A DNA stretch of 35,537 nt, taken from assembly GCA_013202295.1 (NCBI GenBank), contig JABMRT010000303.1:1-35537 (forward strand), in the 5' to 3' direction. The notes under the pieces are model-generated. The model saw only the letters and a list, made by a program, of their open reading frames with translations, was not told the origin of the DNA and did no database searches. The first letter of the stretch is position 1, and every line of letters begins with the position of its first letter. The position numbers were made by a program, and so were the translations under genes. Positions 8,914-17,379 of this stretch are shown here, one piece after another. Origin of the DNA: Candidatus Zhuqueibacterota bacterium (lineage in GTDB: Bacteria; Zhuqueibacterota; QNDG01; JABMRT01).

Positions 8914-10125
8914 TTAGAATGAGTGTGGAGAATATTTCTTTGTATTGGATTCAGATTGGGATGATATCGTTCCTCCCCTTTTGATCATCCGCTTTCCGAA
9001 TCTCTGTTTTATCAAATCCATCGCTTGCTGGGCACGAGTTGTCTTGTCGGACTCGCCCTCAAACAAGCTGACCTGACAATTCTCTGAATCCATAAATTGA
9101 GAAATTCCAACGCCTACCAATCTAACTTTCCTGCTATTTAAATCGAGTGACTGTAACATCAATAACACAGTCTCATAAATATCATGATCCAGACAAGTCG
9201 AATCTTCCAAAGTCTGGGATCGAGTGTGCGTATCAAAACCTTCGAATCGTATCTTTAATTGAATCGTTCGCCCCCGCAGATTTTTTTCTCGAAGTCTAAA
9301 TCCCACTTTTTCAGAGAGCGATAGCAAAGTGTTTCTAATTATTTCCTGAGAATCCTCATCCCGATTAAAGGTCACTTCATTGCTAATCGATTTAACGGAC
9401 CGTTCCTCATGCACAAGATTTTCATCCAATCCCTTTGCATGATGGCAGAGAATTTCACCCATCTTACCAAATCGATCGATAAGTACATCTTTATTCAGAC
9501 GTGCCAGATCACCAATGGATTCAACACCCAACATTATGAGTTGTTTTTGAGTCTGAGGACCCACACCCCACAATTTCTTCACTGAAAGATTCTCAAGAAA
9601 TTCTTGAATATTTGACTCGGGTACGGATACAAATCCATCCGGTTTATCGAGGTCTGATGCAATCTTGGCGATCAGTTTATTGGGCCCGATCCCCACTGAA
9701 GCGGTAAGATGAAGATCCCTTTGAATTTGATCTTTTATCTTACGGGCCGTATTCTCAACGTCTCCCCATAATCGTTCTGTTCCGGTCAAATCAAGAAATG
9801 CTTCATCCAGGCTGATCGGTTCAACCTTGGGTGTGTATTTATAAAATATTTCCATGATGCTGCTGCTAATTTCAACATAGCGTTTTCCTCTTCCCCTTAC
9901 AAAAACACCATCGGGACACAAGCGATAGGCTTTCGAAATTGGTAAAGCGGAATGAATGCCGTATTTACGTGCTTCATAAGAAGCAGCCGCCACCACGCCC
10001 CGTCCGCTTCCCTTTTTCGGATCAGACCCCACAATCACAGGCTTTCCTCGGTATTCAGGATGATCAAGCTGCTCAACCGAAGCGTAAAATGCATCCATGT
10101 CAATGTGAATGATCTTTCGACTCAT
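8914..10125 (-). CDS. dinB: DNA polymerase IV
   Basis: A 403-residue Y-family polymerase that copies past damaged bases with low fidelity. The catalytic palm motifs are intact: IHIDMDAFYASVE near the start (metal-binding aspartates at about residues 8 and 10) and SLDEAFLDLTGT (about 103-114). YEARKYGIHSALP and the thumb helix-hairpin-helix region (KLWGVGPQTQKQL) are present. QVSLFEGE near the C-terminus matches the beta-clamp-binding motif of Pol IV. Its ATG overlaps the rlmH stop (ATGA), so it is translationally coupled to a ribosome-modifying gene. dinG follows after 43 bases, giving a small repair pair. I do not see a LexA-type box by eye. Confidence 0.97.
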   Translation of the reverse strand: MSRKIIHIDMDAFYASVEQLDHPEYRGKPVIVGSDPKKGSGRGVVAAASYEARKYGIHSALPISKAYRLCPDGVFVRGRGKRYVEISSSIMEIFYKYTPKVEPISLDEAFLDLTGTERLWGDVENTARKIKDQIQRDLHLTASVGIGPNKLIAKIASDLDKPDGFVSVPESNIQEFLENLSVKKLWGVGPQTQKQLIMLGVESIGDLARLNKDVLIDRFGKMGEILCHHAKGLDENLVHEERSVKSISNEVTFNRDEDSQEIIRNTLLSLSEKVGFRLREKNLRGRTIQLKIRFEGFDTHTRSQTLEDSTCLDHDIYETVLLMLQSLDLNSRKVRLVGVGISQFMDSENCQVSLFEGESDKTTRAQQAMDLIKQRFGKRMIKRGGTISSQSESNTKKYSPHSF

Positions 10126-10592
10126 TTATGATATTTCTCGCCACGTAAAATCGTATGGGCGCGATAAATCTGCTCTAGCAAAACCAGACGCACCATATCA
10201 TGTGTAAATGTCATTCTGGAGAGGGACATAATCAGATCTGCCTGTTTGAGAATTGTGGAATGAAGACCAAGTGGTCCGCCTATTACAAAAAGGATTTCCC
10301 GCTTCCCCTGAACTTGCCAGTTGGATATTTTTTCAGCGAACATTTCGGATGAGAACTCTTTCCCTTTACTGTCCAACGTTACAATAAAACTGGATACTGT
10401 AATCTTCTGGCGTAATAAATCAGATTCATCTTTCAGGATCTGCGCCTCTGATTTTGATTTATTGTGTCTGACAGGACGAATCTGTTCGATCCGGATTTGT
10501 GTGTAATGTTTCAACCGGTTCATATAATCTTTCTCGCCCTCTTTGAGATAAGACGCCTTGGATTCACCGATACACAATACACTAATATGCAT
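10122..10592 (-). CDS. rlmH: 23S rRNA (pseudouridine-1915-N3)-methyltransferase RlmH
   Basis: A 156-residue SPOUT methyltransferase that methylates pseudouridine 1915 in helix 69 of 23S rRNA on assembled ribosomes, using SAM. The family motifs LDSKGKEFSSEMFA, FVIGGPLGLH, LSLSRMTFTHDMVRLVLLEQ (written here as seen, beginning MSLSRM) and YRAHTILRGEKYHK at the C-terminus are all present. I chose ATG 10592 because MHISVLCIGES aligns with the start of known RlmH. The longer frame to 10670 adds 26 residues without similarity and reaches into the pheA promoter region. It is the first gene of the rlmH-dinB-dinG-guaB run and divergent from pheA. Confidence 0.95.
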   Translation of the reverse strand: MHISVLCIGESKASYLKEGEKDYMNRLKHYTQIRIEQIRPVRHNKSKSEAQILKDESDLLRQKITVSSFIVTLDSKGKEFSSEMFAEKISNWQVQGKREILFVIGGPLGLHSTILKQADLIMSLSRMTFTHDMVRLVLLEQIYRAHTILRGEKYHK

Positions 10593-10631
10593 AAAATAAT
10601 CCGATGGATATTCTCTGGTCAGGAAAAACGT

Positions 10632-10688
10632 TTGGAATCTTATGAAAACAGGATTAAATTGTTTAACCAAATCCTTTAATTGTATAAG
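10632..10688 (+). promoter_or_regulatory. Candidate promoter region of pheA
   Basis: Two overlapping possibilities are visible: TTGGAA (10632-10637) with TAAATT (10655-10660) at 17 bases, and TTGTTT (10659-10664) with TATAAG (10683-10688) at 18 bases. Between them is a dyad, GG(A)TTAAA, TTG, TTTAACC (10651-10668). I cannot choose between the two by eye. Confidence 0.3.
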
Positions 10689-10708
10689 ATACCGCGAGTA
10701 AAGTTAAG

Positions 10709-11536
10709 ATGAAAAAGATTGCATTCCAAGGAGAAAAAGGCGCGTTCAGTGAAGATGCAGCCTATCATTTTTTCAGTAACAACATCAACCCTGTTCCTCA
10801 TAAAACATTTAAAGAAGTGTTTGATGCGGTGGCTTCGGGCACCGCGGAATATGGCATGATTCCCATCGAAAATTCTTTCACAGGCTCGATTCATCAGAAC
10901 ATGGATTTGTTGTTAGAATTTGATGTGTCTGTAATCGGTGAAATTATTTTACGCATACATCACAATCTGCTTGCCCCCAAAGGCATTCCAATCGGTGAGA
11001 TTCGCAGAGTATATTCACACCCGCAGGCCCTCGGCCAATGTTCGATTTTTTTGGATTCCATGGAAAACGTGGAAATCATTCCGATGTATGATACAGCAGG
11101 ATCAGCAAAACGAATCAGTGAACAATCCGAAGAAAATGCCGCTTCTATTGCGAGCATTCGCGCTGCCAAGGATTATGGCCTTCACGTATTGAAAAAGGGC
11201 ATCGAAAACAACGATCAGAATTTCACCCGTTTTCTCGTTATATCACAAAATTCAATCCTTCCTGAGAAACATGCAAAAACATCCATCGTCTTTAGTGCCA
11301 AAGACATTCCTGGTGCACTGTTTAAATCACTCAGTGTCTTTGCATTAAGGGATATTAATTTATTGAAGATTGAATCCCGTCCGCTCAGAAAAGGGAAATG
11401 GACCTACTGGTTTTATCTGGATTTTGAAGGCAGTCTCAAAGATGAGGCGTGTCAAAATGCCATGAATCATTTGAGTGAAATCACGTCTTTTCTGAAGGTA
11501 TTGGGTTCTTATGAAACGGGAAAAGTGGTCAAGTAG
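10709..11536 (+). CDS. pheA: Prephenate dehydratase with ACT regulatory domain
   Basis: A 275-residue monofunctional enzyme that converts prephenate to phenylpyruvate in phenylalanine synthesis. The catalytic domain (about residues 1-180) shows IAFQGEKGAFSEDAA, IPIENSFTGSI, VYSHPQALGQC and the substrate-binding NFTRFLVI. The ACT domain (about 190-275) has the phenylalanine-binding ESRP motif (KIESRPLRKGKWTYWFYLD), so feedback inhibition by phenylalanine is expected. No chorismate mutase domain is fused. It stands alone on the plus strand and its 3' end overlaps the convergent MerR-like gene by 8 bases. The ribosome-binding site is weak. Confidence 0.97.
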   Translation: MKKIAFQGEKGAFSEDAAYHFFSNNINPVPHKTFKEVFDAVASGTAEYGMIPIENSFTGSIHQNMDLLLEFDVSVIGEIILRIHHNLLAPKGIPIGEIRRVYSHPQALGQCSIFLDSMENVEIIPMYDTAGSAKRISEQSEENAASIASIRAAKDYGLHVLKKGIENNDQNFTRFLVISQNSILPEKHAKTSIVFSAKDIPGALFKSLSVFALRDINLLKIESRPLRKGKWTYWFYLDFEGSLKDEACQNAMNHLSEITSFLKVLGSYETGKVVK

Positions 11537-11906
11537 AAGCAGAACGTTTTGTATCAGTGGTTGAATCGATCAGCGATAGGATGTCTTTTAATTCATTTTT
11601 TATACCGTTGATAATCTTTTTGGTGGGGGGACTTTTTTCAGGCGTGTTTGTATCGATATGCTGCAATTGTGGCCATAGTATGGATGCTATCTTTTCATCT
11701 GTATACCCAGCTTCTTTATACTGCTTTAGACGCAATATTAATTTCAGATCACTCGGTTTATAAAGTTTTCGCCCGGATTGACTACGTGCCGGTTTGAATT
11801 GAGGAAATTTGTGTTCCCAATTTCTAAGTGCAACCTGGGAAATTCCAAGTCTTGAACAAACCTCACGTGCTGAATAGTACAACCGCCTGATTTTGGGACC
11901 CGACAT
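11529..11906 (-). CDS. MerR-family HTH protein, small, without effector domain
   Basis: A 125-residue protein with an N-terminal MerR-type winged helix: YYSAREVCSRLGISQVALRN, then WEHKFP, RKLYKPSDLKLILRLKQYKEAGYTDEKIASIL (about residues 10-80). The remaining 45 residues are polar and lack cysteines or a ligand-binding fold, so this is not a metal sensor. FCB genomes commonly carry such short MerR-like proteins; targets are unknown. It is the last gene of the long minus-strand operon, 35 bases after the deacetylase, and converges with pheA with an 8-base overlap. Confidence 0.88.
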   Translation of the reverse strand: MSGPKIRRLYYSAREVCSRLGISQVALRNWEHKFPQFKPARSQSGRKLYKPSDLKLILRLKQYKEAGYTDEKIASILWPQLQHIDTNTPEKSPPTKKIINGIKNELKDILSLIDSTTDTKRSAST

Positions 11907-11941
11907 AATAATCCTCCGGGACTAGTGTATCCACAGAGAGT

Positions 11942-12763
11942 TCAGGATGCAGGTTTTACAAGTGAAGTACCATGCGAACAGAAATTAATGATTCTAAGTT
12001 TGGCTACTTCACAATGCGTCCAGAAATTACAACCCAGCTTTGCCTTCAAATTCCATAATGTATCAAAAAGATAATAAGCCTTTCGCTCAAAAACAAATGA
12101 TTCATCGGAATTTTTCAGTGAATTCCAGAATGCGCACGCATGCACATAACCGATTTCCTTTGCTTTTTGAACAATCTTCTCATTATATCGACCAAACGGA
12201 AACGATATAAACGGAACTTTTTCACCAAGTCGTTCTTCAAGGATTTTCTTGGAATATTCAAGTTCCCGTTCAATCCTCTCATCCGAAACGCGTGTTAAAT
12301 CAGGATGCCGGTGGGTATGCGATCCGAATTCAATTCCATTCTTTTTCATTTCGAGGATCTGATCCCAATTAAGGTGGCGGAAGGTGAGCCATCCCAGATT
12401 AATATCCCATCGATTCAAGGCACCAATATAATCCGTAATGATAAAAATAGTGCCGGTAAATCCAAATTCCATCATAGCCGGATAGGCGTGCGCATACACA
12501 CTTTCATAAGAGTCATCAAAAGTGAGAACAACCGGTTTTGCCGGCAGCGGATGACTCGGATCCGACAAATCCTGCAAGGAAACGGTTTGATATCCAGTCG
12601 TTTTCAGATAATTGAGAATGCGTCGAAATTGCTGCGGCGTGGTGCGGGTCACCCCCCACTCAAATCGGGGATCCACTTTGTGAAACGCAAGAATCGGCAC
12701 ATGCGGTCGCTGACTGTTTCTCTCGGCATAGGGGGAATTGCTTTTTATTTCAGATGCATTCAA
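11942..12763 (-). CDS. Polysaccharide deacetylase (NodB/CE4 domain)
   Basis: A carbohydrate esterase 4 protein: VPILAFHKVD, the metal-binding VVLTFDDSYESV (DD pair) and FGSHTHRHPDLT (HxxxH), then ISFPFGRYNEKIV. CE4 enzymes remove N-acetyl groups from peptidoglycan or other amino-sugar polymers. The start is uncertain. The only in-frame ATG (12889) would overlap the M16 gene by over 100 bases. I therefore prefer TTG at 12763, 8 bases after ACGGA and about 20 bases after the M16 stop. GTG at about 12700 is a further option. No signal peptide is visible with either start. B. subtilis also has a deacetylase (ylxY) and an M16 peptidase right after pnpA, in the opposite order. Confidence 0.85.
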   Translation of the reverse strand: MNASEIKSNSPYAERNSQRPHVPILAFHKVDPRFEWGVTRTTPQQFRRILNYLKTTGYQTVSLQDLSDPSHPLPAKPVVLTFDDSYESVYAHAYPAMMEFGFTGTIFIITDYIGALNRWDINLGWLTFRHLNWDQILEMKKNGIEFGSHTHRHPDLTRVSDERIERELEYSKKILEERLGEKVPFISFPFGRYNEKIVQKAKEIGYVHACAFWNSLKNSDESFVFERKAYYLFDTLWNLKAKLGCNFWTHCEVAKLRIINFCSHGTSLVKPAS

Positions 12764-12782
12764 GAAATCATTCCGTTGGAAT

Positions 12783-14024
12783 TTAAATTGTCCTTGGTTG
12801 AAGAAGCACGCTGTATTGCTGATCCTGATTAAATACCTTTTTTGCGGTTGCTTCAATATCCTCAGGTTGAACCGTATATACCTTTTCAAGCATTGTTTCG
12901 ACAGTAAGGTAGGATCCTGTGTATCCTTCCATTTTGGCCATACGGCTCATACGAACCTGTGTGTCTTCATTTGAAAGAATCAAATTACCTTTCAATTGTT
13001 CCTTGACCCAGGCAAGTTCTTCCTGGGGGATACCCGCTTTTTTCAATTGATCAATTTCGACTTGAATCATATTTTGCGCTTCTGTCATCCGTTCCGGATT
13101 CGTTCCCGCATAAATGCCAAACAATCCACAATCAGACCAATAATCTGTGAACGAATAGACTGAATAGGCCAGTCCTTTTAATTCACGCACGGTTTGAAAT
13201 AATCTCGAACTCATTCCGGCACCCAAATAGGTATTCAAAATGACAAGCGCGTATTTATTCGCGTCATAGTAGGACAATCCCGGATTTCCCACGCAGACAT
13301 GACTCTGAGAAATTGGATAAGAGATTTTTTTTTGAAAATCCTGACCATAGGCAAAGGGTGTAAAATCGGGTTTTGTCCCGGATGGCAGCGATGAAAAAGC
13401 ATCCTTAATTTGATCATAGAATTTATCAGGAATGAAATTTCCCGCGCAGGACAGGATCATCGCTTTACCGATATATTGCTTTTTCCAAAAAGCAATTATA
13501 TCATCAAGCGTAATGGCCTTGAGGGTTTCTTCTGTTCCCAGAATGGATTCCCCCAGCATACTCTTGTGAAAGACAGAATTGATAAACAGATCATGGATGT
13601 AATCATCCGGCGTGTCTATCAAATTATGAATCTCTTCAAGAATAACCTGCTTTTCATTGATAAAATCATCTACCTCAAATCTGGGATTCAGGACAAGATC
13701 AGAGAGAACGTCAATTGCAATTGAAAGATACTCATCCAAAACAGTAATATAAAAGCAGGTGTATTCTTTCTCGGTGAAGGCATTCAGATGACCGCCCACT
13801 TTTTCAATAGCCGTAGCGATTTCATAAGCCGTACGGTTCATTGTCCCTTTAAATAGCATATGTTCCAGAAGATGGGACATGCCTGTTTTTCCGGGCGGAT
13901 CGCATCGTGAACCACCAAAAAGCCAGACTCCGATTGTCACAGCACGGGTCTGGCTCATGGGTTCGACAACGATGCGGAGTCCGTTTTCAAGTTGACTTTT
14001 TTGAAATCGGTTTTTTTCTCGCAT
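12783..14024 (-). CDS. M16 family zinc metallopeptidase (processing-peptidase-like)
   Basis: A 413-residue single-subunit M16B peptidase. The inverted zinc motif HLLEH (H51, E54, H55) and the downstream ligand region INEKQVILEEIHN are present. GLAYSVYSFTDYW and NPERM mark the inactive second half. These peptidases cut short peptides or leader sequences in a closed chamber; the B. subtilis neighbour in the same position is mlpA. The N-terminus resembles cytosolic members and has no signal peptide. It follows pnp by 30 bases in the same direction. Confidence 0.95.
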   Translation of the reverse strand: MREKNRFQKSQLENGLRIVVEPMSQTRAVTIGVWLFGGSRCDPPGKTGMSHLLEHMLFKGTMNRTAYEIATAIEKVGGHLNAFTEKEYTCFYITVLDEYLSIAIDVLSDLVLNPRFEVDDFINEKQVILEEIHNLIDTPDDYIHDLFINSVFHKSMLGESILGTEETLKAITLDDIIAFWKKQYIGKAMILSCAGNFIPDKFYDQIKDAFSSLPSGTKPDFTPFAYGQDFQKKISYPISQSHVCVGNPGLSYYDANKYALVILNTYLGAGMSSRLFQTVRELKGLAYSVYSFTDYWSDCGLFGIYAGTNPERMTEAQNMIQVEIDQLKKAGIPQEELAWVKEQLKGNLILSNEDTQVRMSRMAKMEGYTGSYLTVETMLEKVYTVQPEDIEATAKKVFNQDQQYSVLLQPRTI

Positions 14025-14054
14025 ATTAATTTTGGAATAATCTCTGTAAGATGA

Positions 14055-16130
14055 CTACTCCTTCAATAAGGCCTTTCGACTCAAGTCATATTTTCCGTCA
14101 GGTGTAACCTTCATCAATTTCACTTCGACGATATCACCCAATTTTAGATGATCTTCGACACGATTTACCCGTTCGACAGCGATTTCTGAAATATGGAGTA
14201 AACCTTCTTTACCGGGAAGAAATTCTACAAAGGCGCCGAAATTCATGATCTTTTTTACTTTGGCCTGATAGACAGTGCCTGGTTCAGGTCTTTTCGTCAG
14301 ATTGTCGATCATGGTCTTTGCCTTCATGCAGGATTCCTCATCCACTGCCGAAATTTGAACCACACCATCATCTTCAATATTAATCTCTGCTCCGGTGGTT
14401 TCGACAATCTCGCGAATCATCTTTCCACCCGGACCAATTACCATACCGATATCATCTACAGCAATTTGGATTGCCAATATATGCGGTGCATAAGGTGAAA
14501 TCTCACTCTTTGGTTCAGAAATTGTCTGATCCATATTGTCTAAAATACTGAATCGTGCAGTCTTTGCTTTATCAAGCGCATCCTTCAGGATTGCTGAAGA
14601 CAGACCAGTAATTTTAATATCCATTTGAAATGCAGTAACACCCTTCCGAGTTCCGGTGACCTTGAAATCCATGTCGCCGAGATGATCTTCGTCACCGAGG
14701 ATGTCTGTAAGAATTGCGATCCTGTCATCTTCTTTAATCAAACCCATGGCAATTCCAGCCACTGGAGATTTGATAGGCACACCAGCGTCCATGAGAGAAA
14801 GCGATCCTGCACAGACAGATGCCATGGATGAAGATCCATTGGATTCAAGAATATCTGAGACGATCCGGATGGTGTAGGGAAAGGCCAGTTCATTGGGCAG
14901 GATCGGTTTTAAAGCGCGTTCAGCGAGATTGCCATGACCGATTTCACGACGGCCCGGTCCGCGGAATGGACGTACTTCGCCGACACTGAAGGAAGGGAAA
15001 TTATAATGCAGCATGTAGCTCTTCCAGGATGAACCGTCAAGTCCTTCGACCTTCTGCTCATCAACCTTGGTTCCAAGTGTCGCTACTGCTAAACTCTGAG
15101 TCTCACCCCGTGTGAATAGGGCCGATCCATGGGTTCGCGGCAGCACGCCGATCTCTGAAGTGATATTACGGATGTCATAATATCCTCGTCCATCAATTCG
15201 CTTCTTTTTATCCAGAATCATGTTGCGTACAAGGTTCTTCTGAACATCATGGAAAATCGATGAAATCGTCCTTTCTTGTTCAGGATAGGTTTCCGCCAGC
15301 TCTTCCTTAATGGAATCCATTACTGCGTCTACCGCATTGTATCGATCCCGTTTCACTTTAATCGTAATCGCATCCGGTAACAATTTGAGTGCTTTATCTT
15401 CAACCGCTTTCTTTAGTTCTGCATCAATTTCAACAGGTTCGACAACCATCTTCTCATTTCCACACTCTTTCACCAGCTCTTGCTGGAGTTGAGTGATTTT
15501 TTTGATGGCTTCATGCCCGAATTCAAGGGCAGCGATCATATCCTCTTCGGACACTTCATGCGCTTCACCTTCGACCATGGCAATGGCTTCTTCAGACGCA
15601 GCCAGCACCACATTCATATCTGAAGATTCAAGCTGGCTGAAAGTTGGATTCAATATGAATTCACCATCAATCCGTCCAACCCTAACTGAGCCAATCGCAG
15701 CCTCAAATGGAATATTTGATATCACAAGGGCGGTGGAAGCACCAATCGTTCCGAGCACATCCGCATCATTTTCTTTATCGGACGAAAGCACGGTGATAGA
15801 AATCTGCACTTCATGCATATACCCATCAGGGAAAAGTGGACGAATCGGCCGATCAATCAGACGCGCGCTGAGAATTTCTTTCTCACTCGGGCGTCCCTCG
15901 CGTTTGAAAAAGCCGCCTGGAATTTTACCCGCAGCATAGGCTCTCTCTCTATAATCTACAGACAAGGGAAAAAAGCCCCTGTTTTCGACTGGTTTTTTTG
16001 TGGCGACAGCTACAGCCAGAATCACTGTCTCACCATATTGGACAATTACGGCACCATTTGCCTGTTTTGCCATACGTCCTGTTTCGATGGACAGCGTTCT
16101 ACCGCCCAATTCCACACTTTTCACTACCAT
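14055..16130 (-). CDS. pnp: Polyribonucleotide nucleotidyltransferase (PNPase)
   Basis: A 691-residue PNPase with all expected domains: two RNase PH folds (about 1-220 and 300-540), the linking helical domain, a KH domain (PGGKMIREIVETTGAEINIE) and a C-terminal S1 domain (GTVYQAKVKKIMNFGAFVEF to the end). The second RNase PH core shows FRGPGRREIGHG, SNGSSSMASVC and MDFKVTGTRKGVTAFQMD with the catalytic aspartates. It degrades RNA 3'-5' with phosphate, or adds tails in reverse. It lacks an RNase E-binding tail, ending soon after S1. It follows rpsO; a hairpin lies in the 40-base gap (16149-16169), as is usual where PNPase controls its own mRNA. Confidence 0.98.
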   Translation of the reverse strand: MVVKSVELGGRTLSIETGRMAKQANGAVIVQYGETVILAVAVATKKPVENRGFFPLSVDYRERAYAAGKIPGGFFKREGRPSEKEILSARLIDRPIRPLFPDGYMHEVQISITVLSSDKENDADVLGTIGASTALVISNIPFEAAIGSVRVGRIDGEFILNPTFSQLESSDMNVVLAASEEAIAMVEGEAHEVSEEDMIAALEFGHEAIKKITQLQQELVKECGNEKMVVEPVEIDAELKKAVEDKALKLLPDAITIKVKRDRYNAVDAVMDSIKEELAETYPEQERTISSIFHDVQKNLVRNMILDKKKRIDGRGYYDIRNITSEIGVLPRTHGSALFTRGETQSLAVATLGTKVDEQKVEGLDGSSWKSYMLHYNFPSFSVGEVRPFRGPGRREIGHGNLAERALKPILPNELAFPYTIRIVSDILESNGSSSMASVCAGSLSLMDAGVPIKSPVAGIAMGLIKEDDRIAILTDILGDEDHLGDMDFKVTGTRKGVTAFQMDIKITGLSSAILKDALDKAKTARFSILDNMDQTISEPKSEISPYAPHILAIQIAVDDIGMVIGPGGKMIREIVETTGAEINIEDDGVVQISAVDEESCMKAKTMIDNLTKRPEPGTVYQAKVKKIMNFGAFVEFLPGKEGLLHISEIAVERVNRVEDHLKLGDIVEVKLMKVTPDGKYDLSRKALLKE

Positions 16131-16148
16131 TCTTATCTCCTAAAATCT

Positions 16149-16169
16149 CCCGATTCGGTTGAATGCGGG
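16149..16169 (-). promoter_or_regulatory. Hairpin between rpsO and pnp
   Basis: On the minus strand CCCG, a bulged C, ATTC, loop AACC, GAAT, CGGG form an 8-bp stem just after the rpsO stop and before the pnp ribosome-binding site. The following T-run is short, so it may be a processing or attenuation hairpin rather than a full terminator. Confidence 0.5.
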
Positions 16170-16170
16170 T

Positions 16171-16440
16171 TTATCTTCTGATACCGAGCTCTTTAATAAG
16201 ATTGCGATATCCGTCAAGGTCGGTCTGAATCATATAATCCAGCAATCTGCGCCGCTGACCTACCAATTTTAAAAGACCACGTCTTGAGTGATGGTCTTTT
16301 TTGTGAATTTTAAAATGCTCGGTAAGCTCTTTGATCCGATCTGTAAGAATCGAAATCTGAACGGATGTATTGCCAGTATCCTGAGCTGTTTTACCGTATG
16401 TTTGTGCGAGTTCTGCTTTTCTTTCTTTTGTGATTGTCAC
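16171..16440 (-). CDS. rpsO: 30S ribosomal protein S15
   Basis: An 89-residue S15, the primary binder of the 16S rRNA central-domain three-way junction. Diagnostic motifs are [43 protein letters not shown] and the C-terminal [12 protein letters not shown]. The start is GTG at 16440 with GGAGG at 16446-16450; that ribosome-binding site overlaps the ribF stop codon. It is located between ribF and pnp as in many bacteria. Confidence 0.98.
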   Translation of the reverse strand: MTITKERKAELAQTYGKTAQDTGNTSVQISILTDRIKELTEHFKIHKKDHHSRRGLLKLVGQRRRLLDYMIQTDLDGYRNLIKELGIRR

Positions 16441-16449
16441 AATAACCTC

Positions 16450-17379
16450 CTATAAGGATTGCAATAATATTCTTTCCGAGTTCTGTTTATCTATTTTCAT
16501 TTGATGAATCAGCTCATCAACGGAATTAAATTTAATCTCATCGCGAAGACGGTCGACAAACTGAATCGTTAAATGCTTACCGTATAAATCTCCTGTATAA
16601 TTATGCAAATAAATCTCTATTTCTCTCTTCTCATCTTTAATCGTCGGCGCAAAACCAATGTTACATGTTCCGGAAAATTGCTCTTGTGCCAAAACTGCCT
16701 GAACAGCATAAACCCCATCTGCGGGGATAACCTTGTCTGGATGTTCAACCTCTAAATTGGCCGTCGGAAATCCGAGTTTTTCACCAACCTGCCTACCCCG
16801 AACCACACGGCCGGAGAGCTGATAATTTCGGCCAAGCAGTTGGCTTGCATGTCGGACATTTCCCTCATTCAGCAAAGAACGGATTTGAGAGCTGCTGACC
16901 AAAAGATCATCTTTGTAGACTGGTTCCACGATTTTCAGATGGAAACCGTGATTATCGGCCAGAGTCTGGAGAAAATCTCTAGTACCCTCTTTGTCTTTCC
17001 CGAAGGCGTGATTGAATCCAGCGAACAACCAGGACAATCCAATTTTCTTGATCATGTATTTCTGGATAAATTCTTCCGGAAGCATACATGCCAGCTCCAG
17101 TGTGAACGGAATTACAAAAAGAAGATCAAGTCCGGTCTGGTCGAGCTGCACGATCTTCTCCTCTTCGGTCGTGAGCCGAATCGTCTGGCTTCCTTTCAAA
17201 ACAGTCTGGGGATAAGGTTCAAATGTCAAAAGAACACTGCGGCCGTTTTCCTGCTTCGCTTTCAGTGTTAAAGCATGGATGAGGGCCTGATGACCCAGAT
17301 GCACACCGTCAAATGTGCCCAATGAAACGCAAGATAGCGAATCATTGTGGATCTCATTGAGCGATCTGACGATCTTCAT
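16450..17379 (-). CDS. ribF: Bifunctional riboflavin kinase / FAD synthetase
   Basis: A 309-residue RibF that phosphorylates riboflavin to FMN and adenylates it to FAD. The N-terminal nucleotidyltransferase half shows LGTFDGVHLGHQALI, FEPYP and SSSQIRSLLNEGNV. The C-terminal kinase half shows GRVVRGRQVGEKLGFPTANL and NIGFAPTI, with the catalytic glutamate-region EIYLHNYTGDLYG. ATG 17379 (MKIVRSLNEI) is preferred over a TTG at 17409 because of the GAGAGAG upstream and the family's usual start. It overlaps the end of truB by 26 bases. The truB-ribF-rpsO order is conserved in many phyla. Confidence 0.96.
   Translation of the reverse strand: MKIVRSLNEIHNDSLSCVSLGTFDGVHLGHQALIHALTLKAKQENGRSVLLTFEPYPQTVLKGSQTIRLTTEEEKIVQLDQTGLDLLFVIPFTLELACMLPEEFIQKYMIKKIGLSWLFAGFNHAFGKDKEGTRDFLQTLADNHGFHLKIVEPVYKDDLLVSSSQIRSLLNEGNVRHASQLLGRNYQLSGRVVRGRQVGEKLGFPTANLEVEHPDKVIPADGVYAVQAVLAQEQFSGTCNIGFAPTIKDEKREIEIYLHNYTGDLYGKHLTIQFVDRLRDEIKFNSVDELIHQMKIDKQNSERILLQSL

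Noticed and set aside
15493-15939. Long plus-strand ORF (148 codons) within pnp
   Set aside because: It is the antisense shadow of the RNase PH domain of PNPase, with serine-rich low-complexity content and no ribosome-binding site.
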